Below, piece by piece: positions 24,901 to 36,900 of a stretch of 57,188 nucleotides of DNA. Location of the stretch: assembly GCA_964429355.1 (NCBI GenBank), contig CAYSCH010000007.1, positions 1 to 57,188 on the forward strand, read 5' to 3'. This stretch comes from JAAYAY01 sp964429355 (lineage in GTDB: Bacteria > Planctomycetota > Planctomycetia > Pirellulales > Thermoguttaceae). The position numbers and the translations under genes were made by a program. The notes beneath the pieces are model-generated. The model made no database searches and was not told the origin of the DNA. It worked only from the letters and a program-made list of their open reading frames with translations. Each line of letters opens with the position of its first letter. Within the stretch, counting starts at the first letter, position 1.

Positions 24901-27900
24901 ATGGCGACGTCGACAATGCCCCTACCACTCGGTCAGAGGACGGTGCACGGCACGTAACGACCTACGGTCCCTGGATGACCACGCACACCGCCGCACCCGC
25001 TGCGGACTGGGAGGCCGACGGCCGACGCAGCCCTGCCGCCGACGGTGACGACCTCGACAACAACGGAACCGGCACTCTGGCCGCAACGGATTTCACCCTC
25101 GGTACGGCCTACACGGCAACGGCCCCCAACGCCCTGGCATTCAACCCTGCCGGCAGCAGCAACGCCTTCGCAATCACCTACCCCGGCGGGACCGGTGATT
25201 TCCACGTGATCTTCAACCAGGTATCGGTCCCCGGCAATCCGCCGACGGCCGCCTGGAATACCGCCACTGCCACGTTGACGGTCCGATTCGAGGCCGGTAT
25301 TACGACTGCGAACACCCTCCTTTCCGTGATCAACGCGGCACCCGGCAGCCCCCTGAAGGCAAATCTCACCGCCGAATCGTCGGCCGACGACGAAGAAGGC
25401 GTCGTGCTTCTCGACGCCTTCGGGAGAGTTACCACGGATCTGATCCCGGGCGAGTGGAATACGGTGCAGGTAACGCTCGATCCCGATTCGCCGGAAGGCG
25501 GCTACCTGTACGGCTGGATCGACTTCAACGGAAACGATGCCTGGGCCAATACCGGCACCGACATCGACACGGACAATATTTCGCAAGTGTGGAACGAACA
25601 GATCGCCAATGGCAGCGCTGCCTACTACATCAGCAACAGCACAGCCGACGGCAATTCCGACGGCAAGCCGGACAACGTCCTCTCGTTCAGCTTCTTCGTT
25701 CCGCACACGGATATCACTCCCGGCGCGGTGAATGCCCGTTTCCGGATCATCGGAGCCACGGAGCAGACCGCACGTGGAGACTTGCCGATTGACGGCATCG
25801 CCTACACCGGCGAGGTGGAGGATCACCAGTTCACGATGGTGGAAGTCGATTACGGCGACGCTCCCGACGACCAGGATCCCTTGCTGGTGCCCTCCTTCCC
25901 GACGTTGCGGCTCAATGACGGAGCCCGCCATGTGTCGGCGTACGGTCCCTTCATCAGCACCAGTGGAACGGCCACGGACTGGGAGGAGGACGGGCAAATC
26001 GACTTCTTCCAGAACGCCGTGGGCGACGACGAAAACGGCAGGGCCGATGAAGACGGCGTCGTGCTCCGCGACTGGAAGGGGGACGCAACGAAGTACCTCG
26101 TACCCGGCGAATGGGCGACCATCGAAGTCACTCTCGATTCCACATTCACCGGCGCTCACCTCTACGGCTGGATCGATTTCACGGCCGACGGTTTTTGGGA
26201 CGACTCCGGATCCGACACCGACACCGCGATCACGAATCTGGCCTGGAGCGAACAGATTGCCGACGGCACCGGCGATGCGCACCTCAAGCCGGGCGTGAAT
26301 GCGATTCAATTCTTCGTGCCCCACACGGGTATCAACCCCGGCACGGTCAACGCCCGATTCCGCGTGATCAGCGAGGCCGAGCAGGCCGATCGCACCACAG
26401 CCGGCGCCGATTGGACATTGTCCTATGACGGGATCGCCTACTCCGGCGAAGTCGAGGACTACCAGTACGAGATCCTGACCGTCGATTACAGCGATGCTCC
26501 CGACGACGGCGACTCGAATCCTGACACCAATCCGACTGGCTCGTTCCCGACGCTCCGCGTCAGCGACGGCGCTCGGCATGTGATCTATCCCTTCTTCGGT
26601 CCCGGCTACGGGGCCTGGATGAGCGCCGAACCGGACCACGATGACGACGGCCAACCGGATCCCGACGCGCTGCGTGACGACAACGATACGACACCTTTTG
26701 GCGACGAAGGCGATATCAAGGTCCGTGCCTGGCACGGCTGGGCCAACTACGATCTGATCCCCGGCGAATGGAACACGATCGAGGTCACCGTGAGCCACAT
26801 GTCTTACGAAGACGGGCGGCTCTACGGCTGGATCGACTTCAACGGCGACGGCGATTGGGACGACGAGGGCTGGAACACCAGCACGGACCCCGTCACCGGT
26901 GCTCCCGTTCCCGCGCAATACTGGAGTGAGAAGATCGTCAGCGGGCTCCACATCAGCCACACGCTCCTCGAAAACAGCGTCTCCCTCCAGGTCTTCGTAC
27001 CGCACATCGACGATAGTGATCCGGCCGATGTCAAGGGCATCGAGGCAGGAAATGTCATTGGTCGGTTCCGGGTGATCGGGGAATCCGAATACGTGTATGA
27101 AACCGTGGAGAAACCGGGCGCCGACCCCAATTGGGAGCTGGGCTATTCCGGAATCGCTTACACGGGTGAGGTTGAAGACTACCAGTTCATCATGCGTGAA
27201 CTCGACTACGGGGATGCCCCGGATGACGGCGACGGGGATCCCACAACCAACCCGACCGGCTCGTTCCCGACGATGCGAGTCAGCAACGGTGCCCGCCATC
27301 TCATGACCCATACCGACGCCTTCGGCAATGAGGTCTACGGGCCCGCCATGAGCCTGACGGGAACTCCGACCGACCGCGACTTCGACGGCCAACCCAACGG
27401 CACCGCCACCGGCGACAATCTCAACCGATTCAACGATGAAGACGGCATCGTCTTGCTGGACTCTCTCGGGCGGCCCACGACCGAGTTGATCCCGGGCGAG
27501 TGGCATCAGATCCAGGTGACCGTGGATGTCGTTGCCTTTGTCGGAAACTACCTCTACTGCTGGATCGACCTCAACGGCGACGGCGACTGGGACGATTTCG
27601 GGTTGGACTCCGATACCGGCGCGAGCCAGACCTGGAGCGAATCGATCGCCACGAGCCTCCATTTTGGGTCGACGACGACACTCGACTTCTTCGTTCCCCA
27701 TTCGGGCATCGATCCCGGGCCGGTCAACGCTCGCTTCCGCCTGATCGCCGTGGAAGAACAGCAGCATCGCTCGGTGCAGAATGGCGGGGAATGGGCCTTG
27801 GGCTACGACGACATCGCCTACACGGGCGAGGTCGAAGATTACCAGTACACGATGCTCAGCGTCGACTACGGCGACGCTCCCGAGAATACCACCCTGCGGT

Positions 27901-30900
27901 TCGACAACGGTGCTCGCCACGTGACCGAATACGGTCCGTGGCTGTCGACCAACGGTGTTGCGACCGACGGGGAGTACGACGGCCAGCCGAATGTCGGCGC
28001 CACCGGCGACGACATCGACAACAACGGCTCGGGGACGATCGCTGCGGCCGATCTCCTGGGGACGTATCACGCCATCGGGTTGGCTGTGCTTCCGTTCAAC
28101 CTGCCCGGCAGGAGCAACAACTTCGAAGTCTCCTATCCGGGGGCGGCCGGAGACTTCCACGTGGTCTTTGCCCCCGTGCCAGTGGCCACTCCCTTGGGAG
28201 CCACGTGGGATAGTGGGACTTCGACCTTGACCGTCCTGATCGAGGATGGCATGACGGCAAGCGCTGTGATTGGCCTGATCAACGCAGCCTCGGGCAGTCC
28301 GCTCGTGGCCGGCGTGGTTCCCGAATCGACGGTGAACGACGAAGACGGTGTGGTTCTCTTCGACGCGTTCGGGCAGCCGACGACCGGACTGATTCCGGGC
28401 GAGTGGGCCACGGTCCGAGTGACTCTCGACCTGAATTCACCCGAAAACGGCCATCTCTTTGCATGGATCGACTACGACGGCGACGGCAACTGGACCGAAT
28501 CCGGTTCAGACGCCGTGGGATCGTGGAATGAACAGATCGCCAACAACTATATTCTCCGCATCAATGATACCGACGACGACGGTATCCCCGAGAACGTGGC
28601 AACGTTCACGTTCTACGTACCCCACCTCGATATCGCTCCGGGGCCGATCAGCGCCCGCTTCCGAGTCATCGGCGATGCGGAATACGCCACTCGTACCGCC
28701 CTCAATTCCAACTGGAGGCTGGCGCCGACCGGCATCGGCTACTCCGGTGAGGTGGAGGACTACGAATTCGAAATTCGGAGCGTGGATTATGGCGACGCTC
28801 CGAACGGACCGACGATGCGATCGGCGGATGGGGCGAGGCATGTTCTGGATGTCGGCCCGTGGATGAGCACCACTGGCACGCCGACGGACTGGGAATTCGA
28901 CGGACAGCCCGATGCCGTTGCAGCGGGCGACAATCTCACCGGCGCCAATGACGAGAACGGCGTTGTGCTCTTCGACTGGCGCGGTATCAAGACCAAGCAA
29001 TTGGTGCCCGGTGAATGGGCCACGCTCCAGGTCACTGTCGACGCCAATTCGCCTGAGGACGGCTTCCTCTACGCTTGGATCGATTTCAGCGGCGACGGAG
29101 TCTGGGGTGACTTTGATACCACCGATCCTGTGGCTCCCTGGAACGAGCAGATTGCCAACGGACTGGCGATCGCGGCGGGCACGACCGGCACGATCAGTTT
29201 CTTCGTGCCCAACACCGGCATCGACCCCGGAATGGTCAATGCCCGCTTCCGTCTGATCGGCGCCAGCGAGCACACGCTCCGGACCGCGGCCCCCAACGGG
29301 AACTGGACCCTGCCGGTCGACACGATCNNNNNNNNNNGCCTACTCCGGTGAGGTCGAAGACTACCAGTACGAGATCATGCCGGTGGACTACGGCGATTCG
29401 GATCTCCCCTACACGCTGCGAATCGAGAACGGTGCCCGGCACGTGATCGTCGGCCCGACCCTTGCCGACGCTGCCGACTGGGAACACGACGGCCAACCGA
29501 CCCCCGACGCCACCGGCGACGGCGACGATGAGAACGGTGTTGTTCTCCTCGACTGGCTCGGTCAGCCGACAACCCAACTCGTGCCGGGCGAGGTTGCCAC
29601 CGTGGTCTTTACGGTAGGCGCCGCCTCGACTGAGAACGCCTACCTCTACGCCTGGATCGATTACAACAATGACGGGGATTGGACCGATTCCGGCACTTTG
29701 ATCCAGTCGGGCGTCAGCATAGATTGGAGCGAGCAGATCGCCGAAGGCGAACTCATCACCCCGGGCCAATCCCGCGAATTCCAGTTCCTCGTGCCGAACG
29801 TTATTCAGCCCGGCGAGATCCATGCCCGTTTCCGTATCATTGGCGAAACGGAATACGTCGCGCGCGATCCGGCCGATACCGGTTGGACTCTGGGCTTCGA
29901 TGGAGTGGCTTACTCCGGCGAAGTCGAGGATTATCAATTCGAGGTATTGTCGGTCGACTATGGAGACATGCCCGATCCGTACACCTTGTGGACGGATGAC
30001 GGTGCACGCCACGTAATCGCCGGGCCCTACCTGGCCGGACTTCCCGACCACAACTATGACGGTCAACCGGGCTTCGGCGCTCTGGGTGACGACTTCGACA
30101 ACGACGGTTCGACCGCCCTCACCTCCGCGGACCTCGTCCCTGGGAATCCCCACTTGACGGCCGGTGGCGTTCTGGGAGTCAGGCGATCTCTGATCACAAT
30201 CGATCCGGCCGGTGTGTGCAACACGTTCCAGATCTACGCTCCCAACGGTGTCGACGGAATTGGAGTCGTGTTCGTGGCGGGAGCCACGGAATCGACCGTC
30301 TGGGACGGCCTGAGCCAAATGCTTACGGTCAATTTCATCGACGGTGATACCACGGTCAACGATGTAATCGCTCTCATCAATGCCGTGCCGGTATGCCCGC
30401 TGCTCGCGGAAGTTGTTGACGATGAACAAGGCGTCGTTCTGCTCGACAGCGGCGGCGATGCGACCAGCAAGCTCATCCCCGGCGAGTGGGCGTGGGTCGA
30501 AGTGACCGCCGATCCCGCATCGACGGAAGTGAGCCACCTCTACGCCTGGATCAACTTCGACGGCGACGACGTCTGGGGAACCTCCGGCACCGCTACCCGC
30601 GACGGCCTCCCGTACAGTTGGAGCGAACGGATTGCCGAAGATGTGACGATCCAGCCGGGCGCAACGGTACTGGTTCCCTTCTTCGTGCCTTACGATATCA
30701 GTGCCAGCACGGTCAGCGCGAGATTCCGTGTCATTGGCCAGACCGAGCACGATGCACGCATTGCGAGCGATGCGAACTGGACCCTCCCCGTCGACGGCGT
30801 GGCCTACTCGGGAGAAGTCGAGGACTACCAGTTCCTCGTTCTCGGTTTCGACTACGGCGATGCGGACATGGCTTCCACGCTGTGGAGCTACGACGGTGCA

Positions 30901-33900
30901 CGCCACCTCATCGATTCCGACAATGTCGGACCGGTCCTGCAATCGACCAGTCCGACGGCCGTCGGCGTCGATGCAGAGGCCGACGGGATCGCGACTCCCA
31001 TGGCCAACGGCGACGACACCTCCGGCGGCGATGATGAAGACGGCGTTTCCTTCTTCCCGTTGTTGATGCCCGGGGAGCCCGCCTGGATCACCGTGTCGAC
31101 CGCCAATGCCTCCGGATGGCTCGACGGCTGGATTGACTACGATCGCGACGGAGTATTCCAGGCCGACGAGTACCTCTTCGGCCAGCAGGGACAATGGAAC
31201 GTCTCCGTGTCCGCGGGGACCCAAACGTTTGCGATCTCGGTGCCGGCAGATGCCGTGCCGGGTGCTACCTATGCTCGCTTCCGCGTTAGTTCCGAGGGCC
31301 AACTGTCACCGGACGGTCTGGCCTACGACGGGGAAGTGGAAGACTACCGGTGGGTGATTTCCGAGATGGATTACGGCGACGCGGCCAGCAGCTATCGGAC
31401 CGCACGCGCCGTCAACGGTCCTCGTCACGTCATTGCCGGCCCGTCCCTGGGCAACGCGGATCATGACGTCAACGGTGTTCCCACTGTGGACGCCACCGGC
31501 GACGACTTCCTCGACGGCAACGACGACGAAGCCGGCGTGACCCTGGGTACCTTGTTGATCCCCGGCGAGCAGGCGCAAGTTGCGGTCAGCGTGGTTGGGT
31601 CGGGTTATCTCGACGCCTGGTTCGATTTCAACCACGACGGGAATTGGGGCCAGATGGTCGATGGATCTTGGGTCGACGATTCCGGCGAACGAGTCTTCAG
31701 CGGCCTCGTCTCGGGACCGAGCCTATTGTACGTCACGGTTCCCCAGACAGCCGTGCCCGGCAACACGATCGCACGGTTCCGTATTCAGGAGGCGACTGCG
31801 GGAGCGATGACGCCTCTGGGTCTGGCCTACAGCGGCGAGGTGGAAGACCATCTCTTCACCGTGGAACAAATTGACTATGGCGACGCCGCCACCGACGGCG
31901 ACGATACCACGGCTCCCTCGTTCCCGACCCTGAGGGCCCAGAACGGCGCCCGTCACGTCATCGATTCCAACGGCCCCTATCTCGGTACCAGCGTGGACCA
32001 CGACGTGGACGGAGCCCCGACCACAGTGGCCGACGGCGACGACCGCCTCGACGGCAACGACGACGAGGACGGGGTCAGTTTCAGTTCGCTGTTCTGGGTC
32101 GGGAATACCGATCCGGCCCTCGATCCCAAGTACTCGATCGTGGTCAACACCGGTGACGCCGACGCCTTCGTGGATGTGTGGATCGATTTCAACGGCGACG
32201 GAGTGTGGAACAGCAGCGAGCAGGTCCTCGACCTGCAGGTCCCGCAGAATTCCATCCCGATCGTCCTGGGCGGCTCCTTGTCGATTCCCGATCCGGACCC
32301 GGCCAATCGTTACACCGGCTACTCCTACGCCCGGGTACGGGTCTCCAGCACCGACATGGACCTTCCCGATGGACTTGCCTACGACGGCGAAGTGGAAGAC
32401 TACCAGATCTATCTCGACGCGGCTCCGGTTGCAAATGCCGGTGGACCTTACCGTATCAACACCGACCAGGATCTGCGCCTCGACGGTTCCAAGTCGACGG
32501 ATGCCGATATCCCGCCGGATGCCATTGTCTGGTACCAGTGGGACTTCACCTACGATCCAAGTCTCGCCTACGATCCGGCCGACGAACGGACCTACTTCCA
32601 TCCGGAATTCGAGACGCAGAAGGCCATCGACTCCATCCCGTGGCCTTGGGTGGATATTATCAAAGTGCCCCAGCCGCGACCCGAGGGCGCCTTCCCGATC
32701 TATCTCCGTGTAGTGGACAGCTTCGGCGCCGAGAGCACCGTGAAAGACAGTTCCGGCGAGGTTGTGGAGGGGGCAATGGCCGAACTCTACATCTACGATA
32801 ACCAACCTCATGCCGTCTTCGAAGTCACGGATGCAACGGGTGGCAGTCCCGCGACCTACGCCCCCGAACAGGTCATCCTGTTCGACGACCTGTCGTGGCA
32901 TGATCGAGCGGTCGACAAACAACTGGTCATGTACGAGTGGGACTTTGATTACAATGGAACGTTCAGTGCCGACCAGATTCTGACGGCCGGTTCCGGAGAT
33001 ACCAGCCACTTCTACAACAAGTTCGGCACCTACACCGCCGTGCTGCGGGTAACCGACAGCAACTCGCCTGCCAAAACGTCCACCTATAGCCAGACGATCT
33101 CCGTGACGGCCGGCAATATTGCCCCGCTGGCTGATGCCGGTGGGCCTTATACGATCAACATCGGCCAATCGGCGGCCATGGATGGTGGAGCCTCGATGTA
33201 CGACGCCGGGCAGAATCCGAATCCGGCTTCGTGGGGCGACAGCATCGTCAAGTGGCAATGGGACCTCAACGACGACGGTGTCTACGACGTCCAAGGCAAG
33301 GAGATCGCCGTCTCCTGGGCCCAGTTGACCGCCCTCGTGCCCCAGGTTGCCATCCCGGCCGCCAACGAAGGGTATGCCTGGACGGATGTCACGCTCCGCG
33401 TGGAGGATAGCCTCGGAAAATGGGATACGGTTAAGACCCAGTTGTACGTGCACGAGAACCAGCCCCATGCCGAAGCAACGGCGTCGCCTCTGACAATCGC
33501 GCCGGGTGCTGCCGTCGCTTTCGACGGCACCAACTCCTGGCACGATCGAAATCGCGACCAGATCGGCGATCATCTCCGCGCGGGCGATCCACACCCGGAC
33601 CGCACTTGGGGTGACGCGGTTAACCGCAGCATCGTGACCTACGAGTGGGATTTGCACTACGACGGCAGCTTCAACCCCGAGGCCGCCACCGCAACTCTCA
33701 ACTACACCGGTTACACCCAGTTCGGCACTTATCAGGCCATGTTGCGGGTGACCGACAACAACTCTCCGGCCCGGCGCGACTTCCTCGACCAGGCATTCAC
33801 GATCGTCGTCAACCAGGGCGACGTCCTGCCGGTTGCCAATCCGGGTGGACCCTATAGGGTGGCTGTTGGGAATGGCGTCGTTCTCGACGCCAGTGCCTCG

Positions 33901-36900
33901 ATCGACGGCAACCTGGCTGCAGGCGATGCCATCACCACCTACAAGTGGACGCTGCTCCGTCCCGGTCAACCCGATCTGGAAATCCTCGCGACCAGCCCCA
34001 CGTACTCGATGACGGCGGCCGACCTGAACAGCCTCGGATTGACCTTGGGCGAGTCGTACGAACTCAAGCTCCAGGTCCAGGACAAGGAGATTCCAGGCAT
34101 TGTGACCGCCGACTGGTCGGTCGTTGCAGCCACCACCTTGAGTATCCACGACAATGATGTGTTCGCGACGCTCGTGGTTACCAACGACGACAACATGACC
34201 GTGGCGTGCGGATTTGAACTGGCCTTCGACGCCGGCGGATCCTACAACCCACATCCCGACCACGATATTGTCACCTACGAGTGGGACTTCGACTACGACG
34301 GAGTCAACTTCGTACCTGATCCGGCCGCGGGAACCTTGGCCACCTCGACTCATGCCTTCGGGCAGTTCGGCACCTACCGCGTCGCCGTCCGCGCGACGGA
34401 TGACGCAGGCAAGTCCGACATTGCCGAAGTCACCATCAACGTCAGCGAAGGGAATAACCCGCCAGCCGCCAAGGCCGGAGGCCCAAGTCTGTATCTCGGC
34501 GAAGCTGCCTACTTCCTCGACGTTAACCAGAGTCTGACCCTCGACGCCTCCGCGTCTTCCGATCCCGATGTAGACTGCGGCGACTCGATCGTCAGTTACC
34601 AGTGGGATCTCGACAGCGACGGCCAATTCGACGACGCCGTGGGCGTCCATCCCACCCTGTCATGGGCCAGTCTGCAGGCCTTGGGGGTCGCCGGGCTCGG
34701 CCCGCACACGATCGGCCTGCAGGTCGCCGACGAGTTCGGAGTCACTGATACGGATTCCAGCCAGTTCGTTATCTTCACCAACCAGCCGACAGCCGCCATC
34801 AACATCGACGATGAGGACGGCCAGGTCGGCCGCACCACGAAGATCGATTTCTACGGCATCGATTCCGCGTTCGGCACCGGTTCCACTGCCGGCCGGCCCG
34901 ACCGCCAGATCGTCAAGTACGAATGGGATCTGGACGGTGACGGCGCCTATGAAGTCGTCCAGAGCGATCCGCTTGCCGCCGGCTTCGGTGTTGTGAACGA
35001 CGTGACGTTCCCGATGTTCCAACTCTACACCGTCTCGCTCCGCGTGACGGACAACAACAGTCCGGCCAGGACCGACACGGCCTCGATCGTCATCACGGTC
35101 AACGAAGGGAACCAGGCTCCCCACGCGGTGGTTTCCGTTCCCGCCATCATCGAAATGGGGGAAGGAATTACCCTGGACGGCTCGGACTCCGCCGACCCCG
35201 ACGCGGCCTTCGGCGACGCCATTGTGTCCTACGCGTGGACCATCGACGGGAAGCAACTCCTGATCGATGAGCCGACCGTTGCGCTGACTGCCGACGATCT
35301 GACCGGGCTGGCACTGTCCGACCCGGATGCGGTCGTGGTGACCCTGACCGTCACCGACAAATTCGGCAATCAGGATACGGACGAAGCGACCTTCGCCATC
35401 TCCGACAACCAGCCGAACGCCGTCTTTACGGCCCTGCCGAACCCGGTAGCCTGCAACACCGCAGTCGAGTTCAATGCCAGCGAGTCGGAGAATCCGCACC
35501 CCAATTTCGACATCGTCCGCTACGAGTGGGACTTCAACTACGACGGCAGCTTCGACGCGGATGCCGAAGGGGAAGAAACCACGCACAGATTCTCCCAGTT
35601 CGGAGAGTACGAGGTGGCCCTCCGAGTTACCGACAACAATGTGCCGGCGAAGACCGATATCTTCACCGTCATCGTCAGCGTCAGCCTGGGCAACCGCGCC
35701 CCGGTCGCCGATGCCGGTGGTCCCTACGTCTTCACAACCGGACAGGCAATCGTCGTCGATGCCAGCCAGAGCACAGATCCCGACCAGGACTGCGGTGACA
35801 GCATTGCGGCCTACCGTTGGGATCTCGACAACGACGGCCAGTTCGACGACGCCAGCGGCGTTACCGTGACGATCCCCGCCAGTTCGCTGATCCCCGATCA
35901 GCCGCGAACGATCCGCCTCCAAGTGGAAGACTCGCAGGGTGGACTTCTCAGCGTCGATACCACGACCGTGACCCTCACGACGAACGCGGCTCCCGTGGCC
36001 GATGCCGGCGGACCGTACACCGGTTCGGAAGGCACGTCGCTGGTTCTCAACGGAACCGGCTCCAGCGATGATGTTGCGGTTGTCGGCTACGAGTGGGATC
36101 TCGACTACAACGGCACAACGTTCGCGGCCGACGTGACCGGCGTACAACCGTCGGTCACCTTCGACGACGACATCGCCTCCCGGACCATCGCCCTCCGCGT
36201 TACGGACGCGAAGGGTCTGAGCCACATCGACACGACAACGATCACCATCGGCAACGCCGATCCGGTGGCCGGCGGCGTGACCGTGGCGCCGAGCAATACC
36301 ATCGGCGGGGCGATGATCATCGGCAGCGGCCAGTCCGTGACTGTCTCCGGTTCGTTCACGGATCTGGGCGTCCTGGATACCCACACGGTGGTCGTTGACT
36401 GGAACGACGGCACAACCTCCAATGCCACAGTGGACCAGGAGGCCGGCACCTTCGAGGCAACCCATACGTTTGCCGGCGTCGGCCAGTATACGATCACTGC
36501 CACGGTTGCCGACGACGACGACGGCTCCGCTCAGGCCACAGTGATCGTCAGCGTGGCCGACAGTCTCGGCACGGTTGACTTCCGCGATGATCTGACGGAT
36601 CTCGACCCGTCGGATGGCGATCTGTGGTTCGTGCTGACCGCCGCGCACAACGCGTTTCTCACCGTCGAACTGGGCGGTGCAGGTGCAACCGCTGCCACCG
36701 CGCTGCTCTACGATGCCGACGGGATCCTCGTCAGCGCGCTGGCAAACGGGCCGAGCGACGGGGCGGACTACCTCGTCGACGCCGACGACAGTTACTACCT
36801 GAAACTCTCCGGCACTGCGGCCGACGTCGACCTGCGGCTCACGAACCTTGTCAGTGTCGACGGTTCGGCGGTAACCGTTCTGGGAACCGACCAGGACGAC

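Larger units (their letters stand above)
17121..32420 (+). repeat. Array of 18 GEVED domain units
   Basis: Each unit follows a common order: DYGDAP, then a GARHVI-like motif and an LG, an acidic loop (GDD..DDEDGV), LIPGE, the metal-loop motif AWIDFNGDG.W, FFVP, ARFRV and finally AYSGEVEDYQ. I count 18 GEVED motifs, the first at about 17,665 and the last at about 32,385. Plain units are about 180-200 residues and units with insertions are longer. The D.NGDG loop present in nearly every unit is typical of calcium-binding loops, so calcium-dependent rigidity is likely. Sequence divergence between units is substantial, so the array is not a recent amplification. Confidence 0.85.

Noticed and set aside
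13069..32420. CRISPR or non-coding tandem repeat array
   Set aside because: All repeats are in frame, long and diverged at the DNA level, and explained by protein domains. No short, evenly spaced identical repeats were seen.
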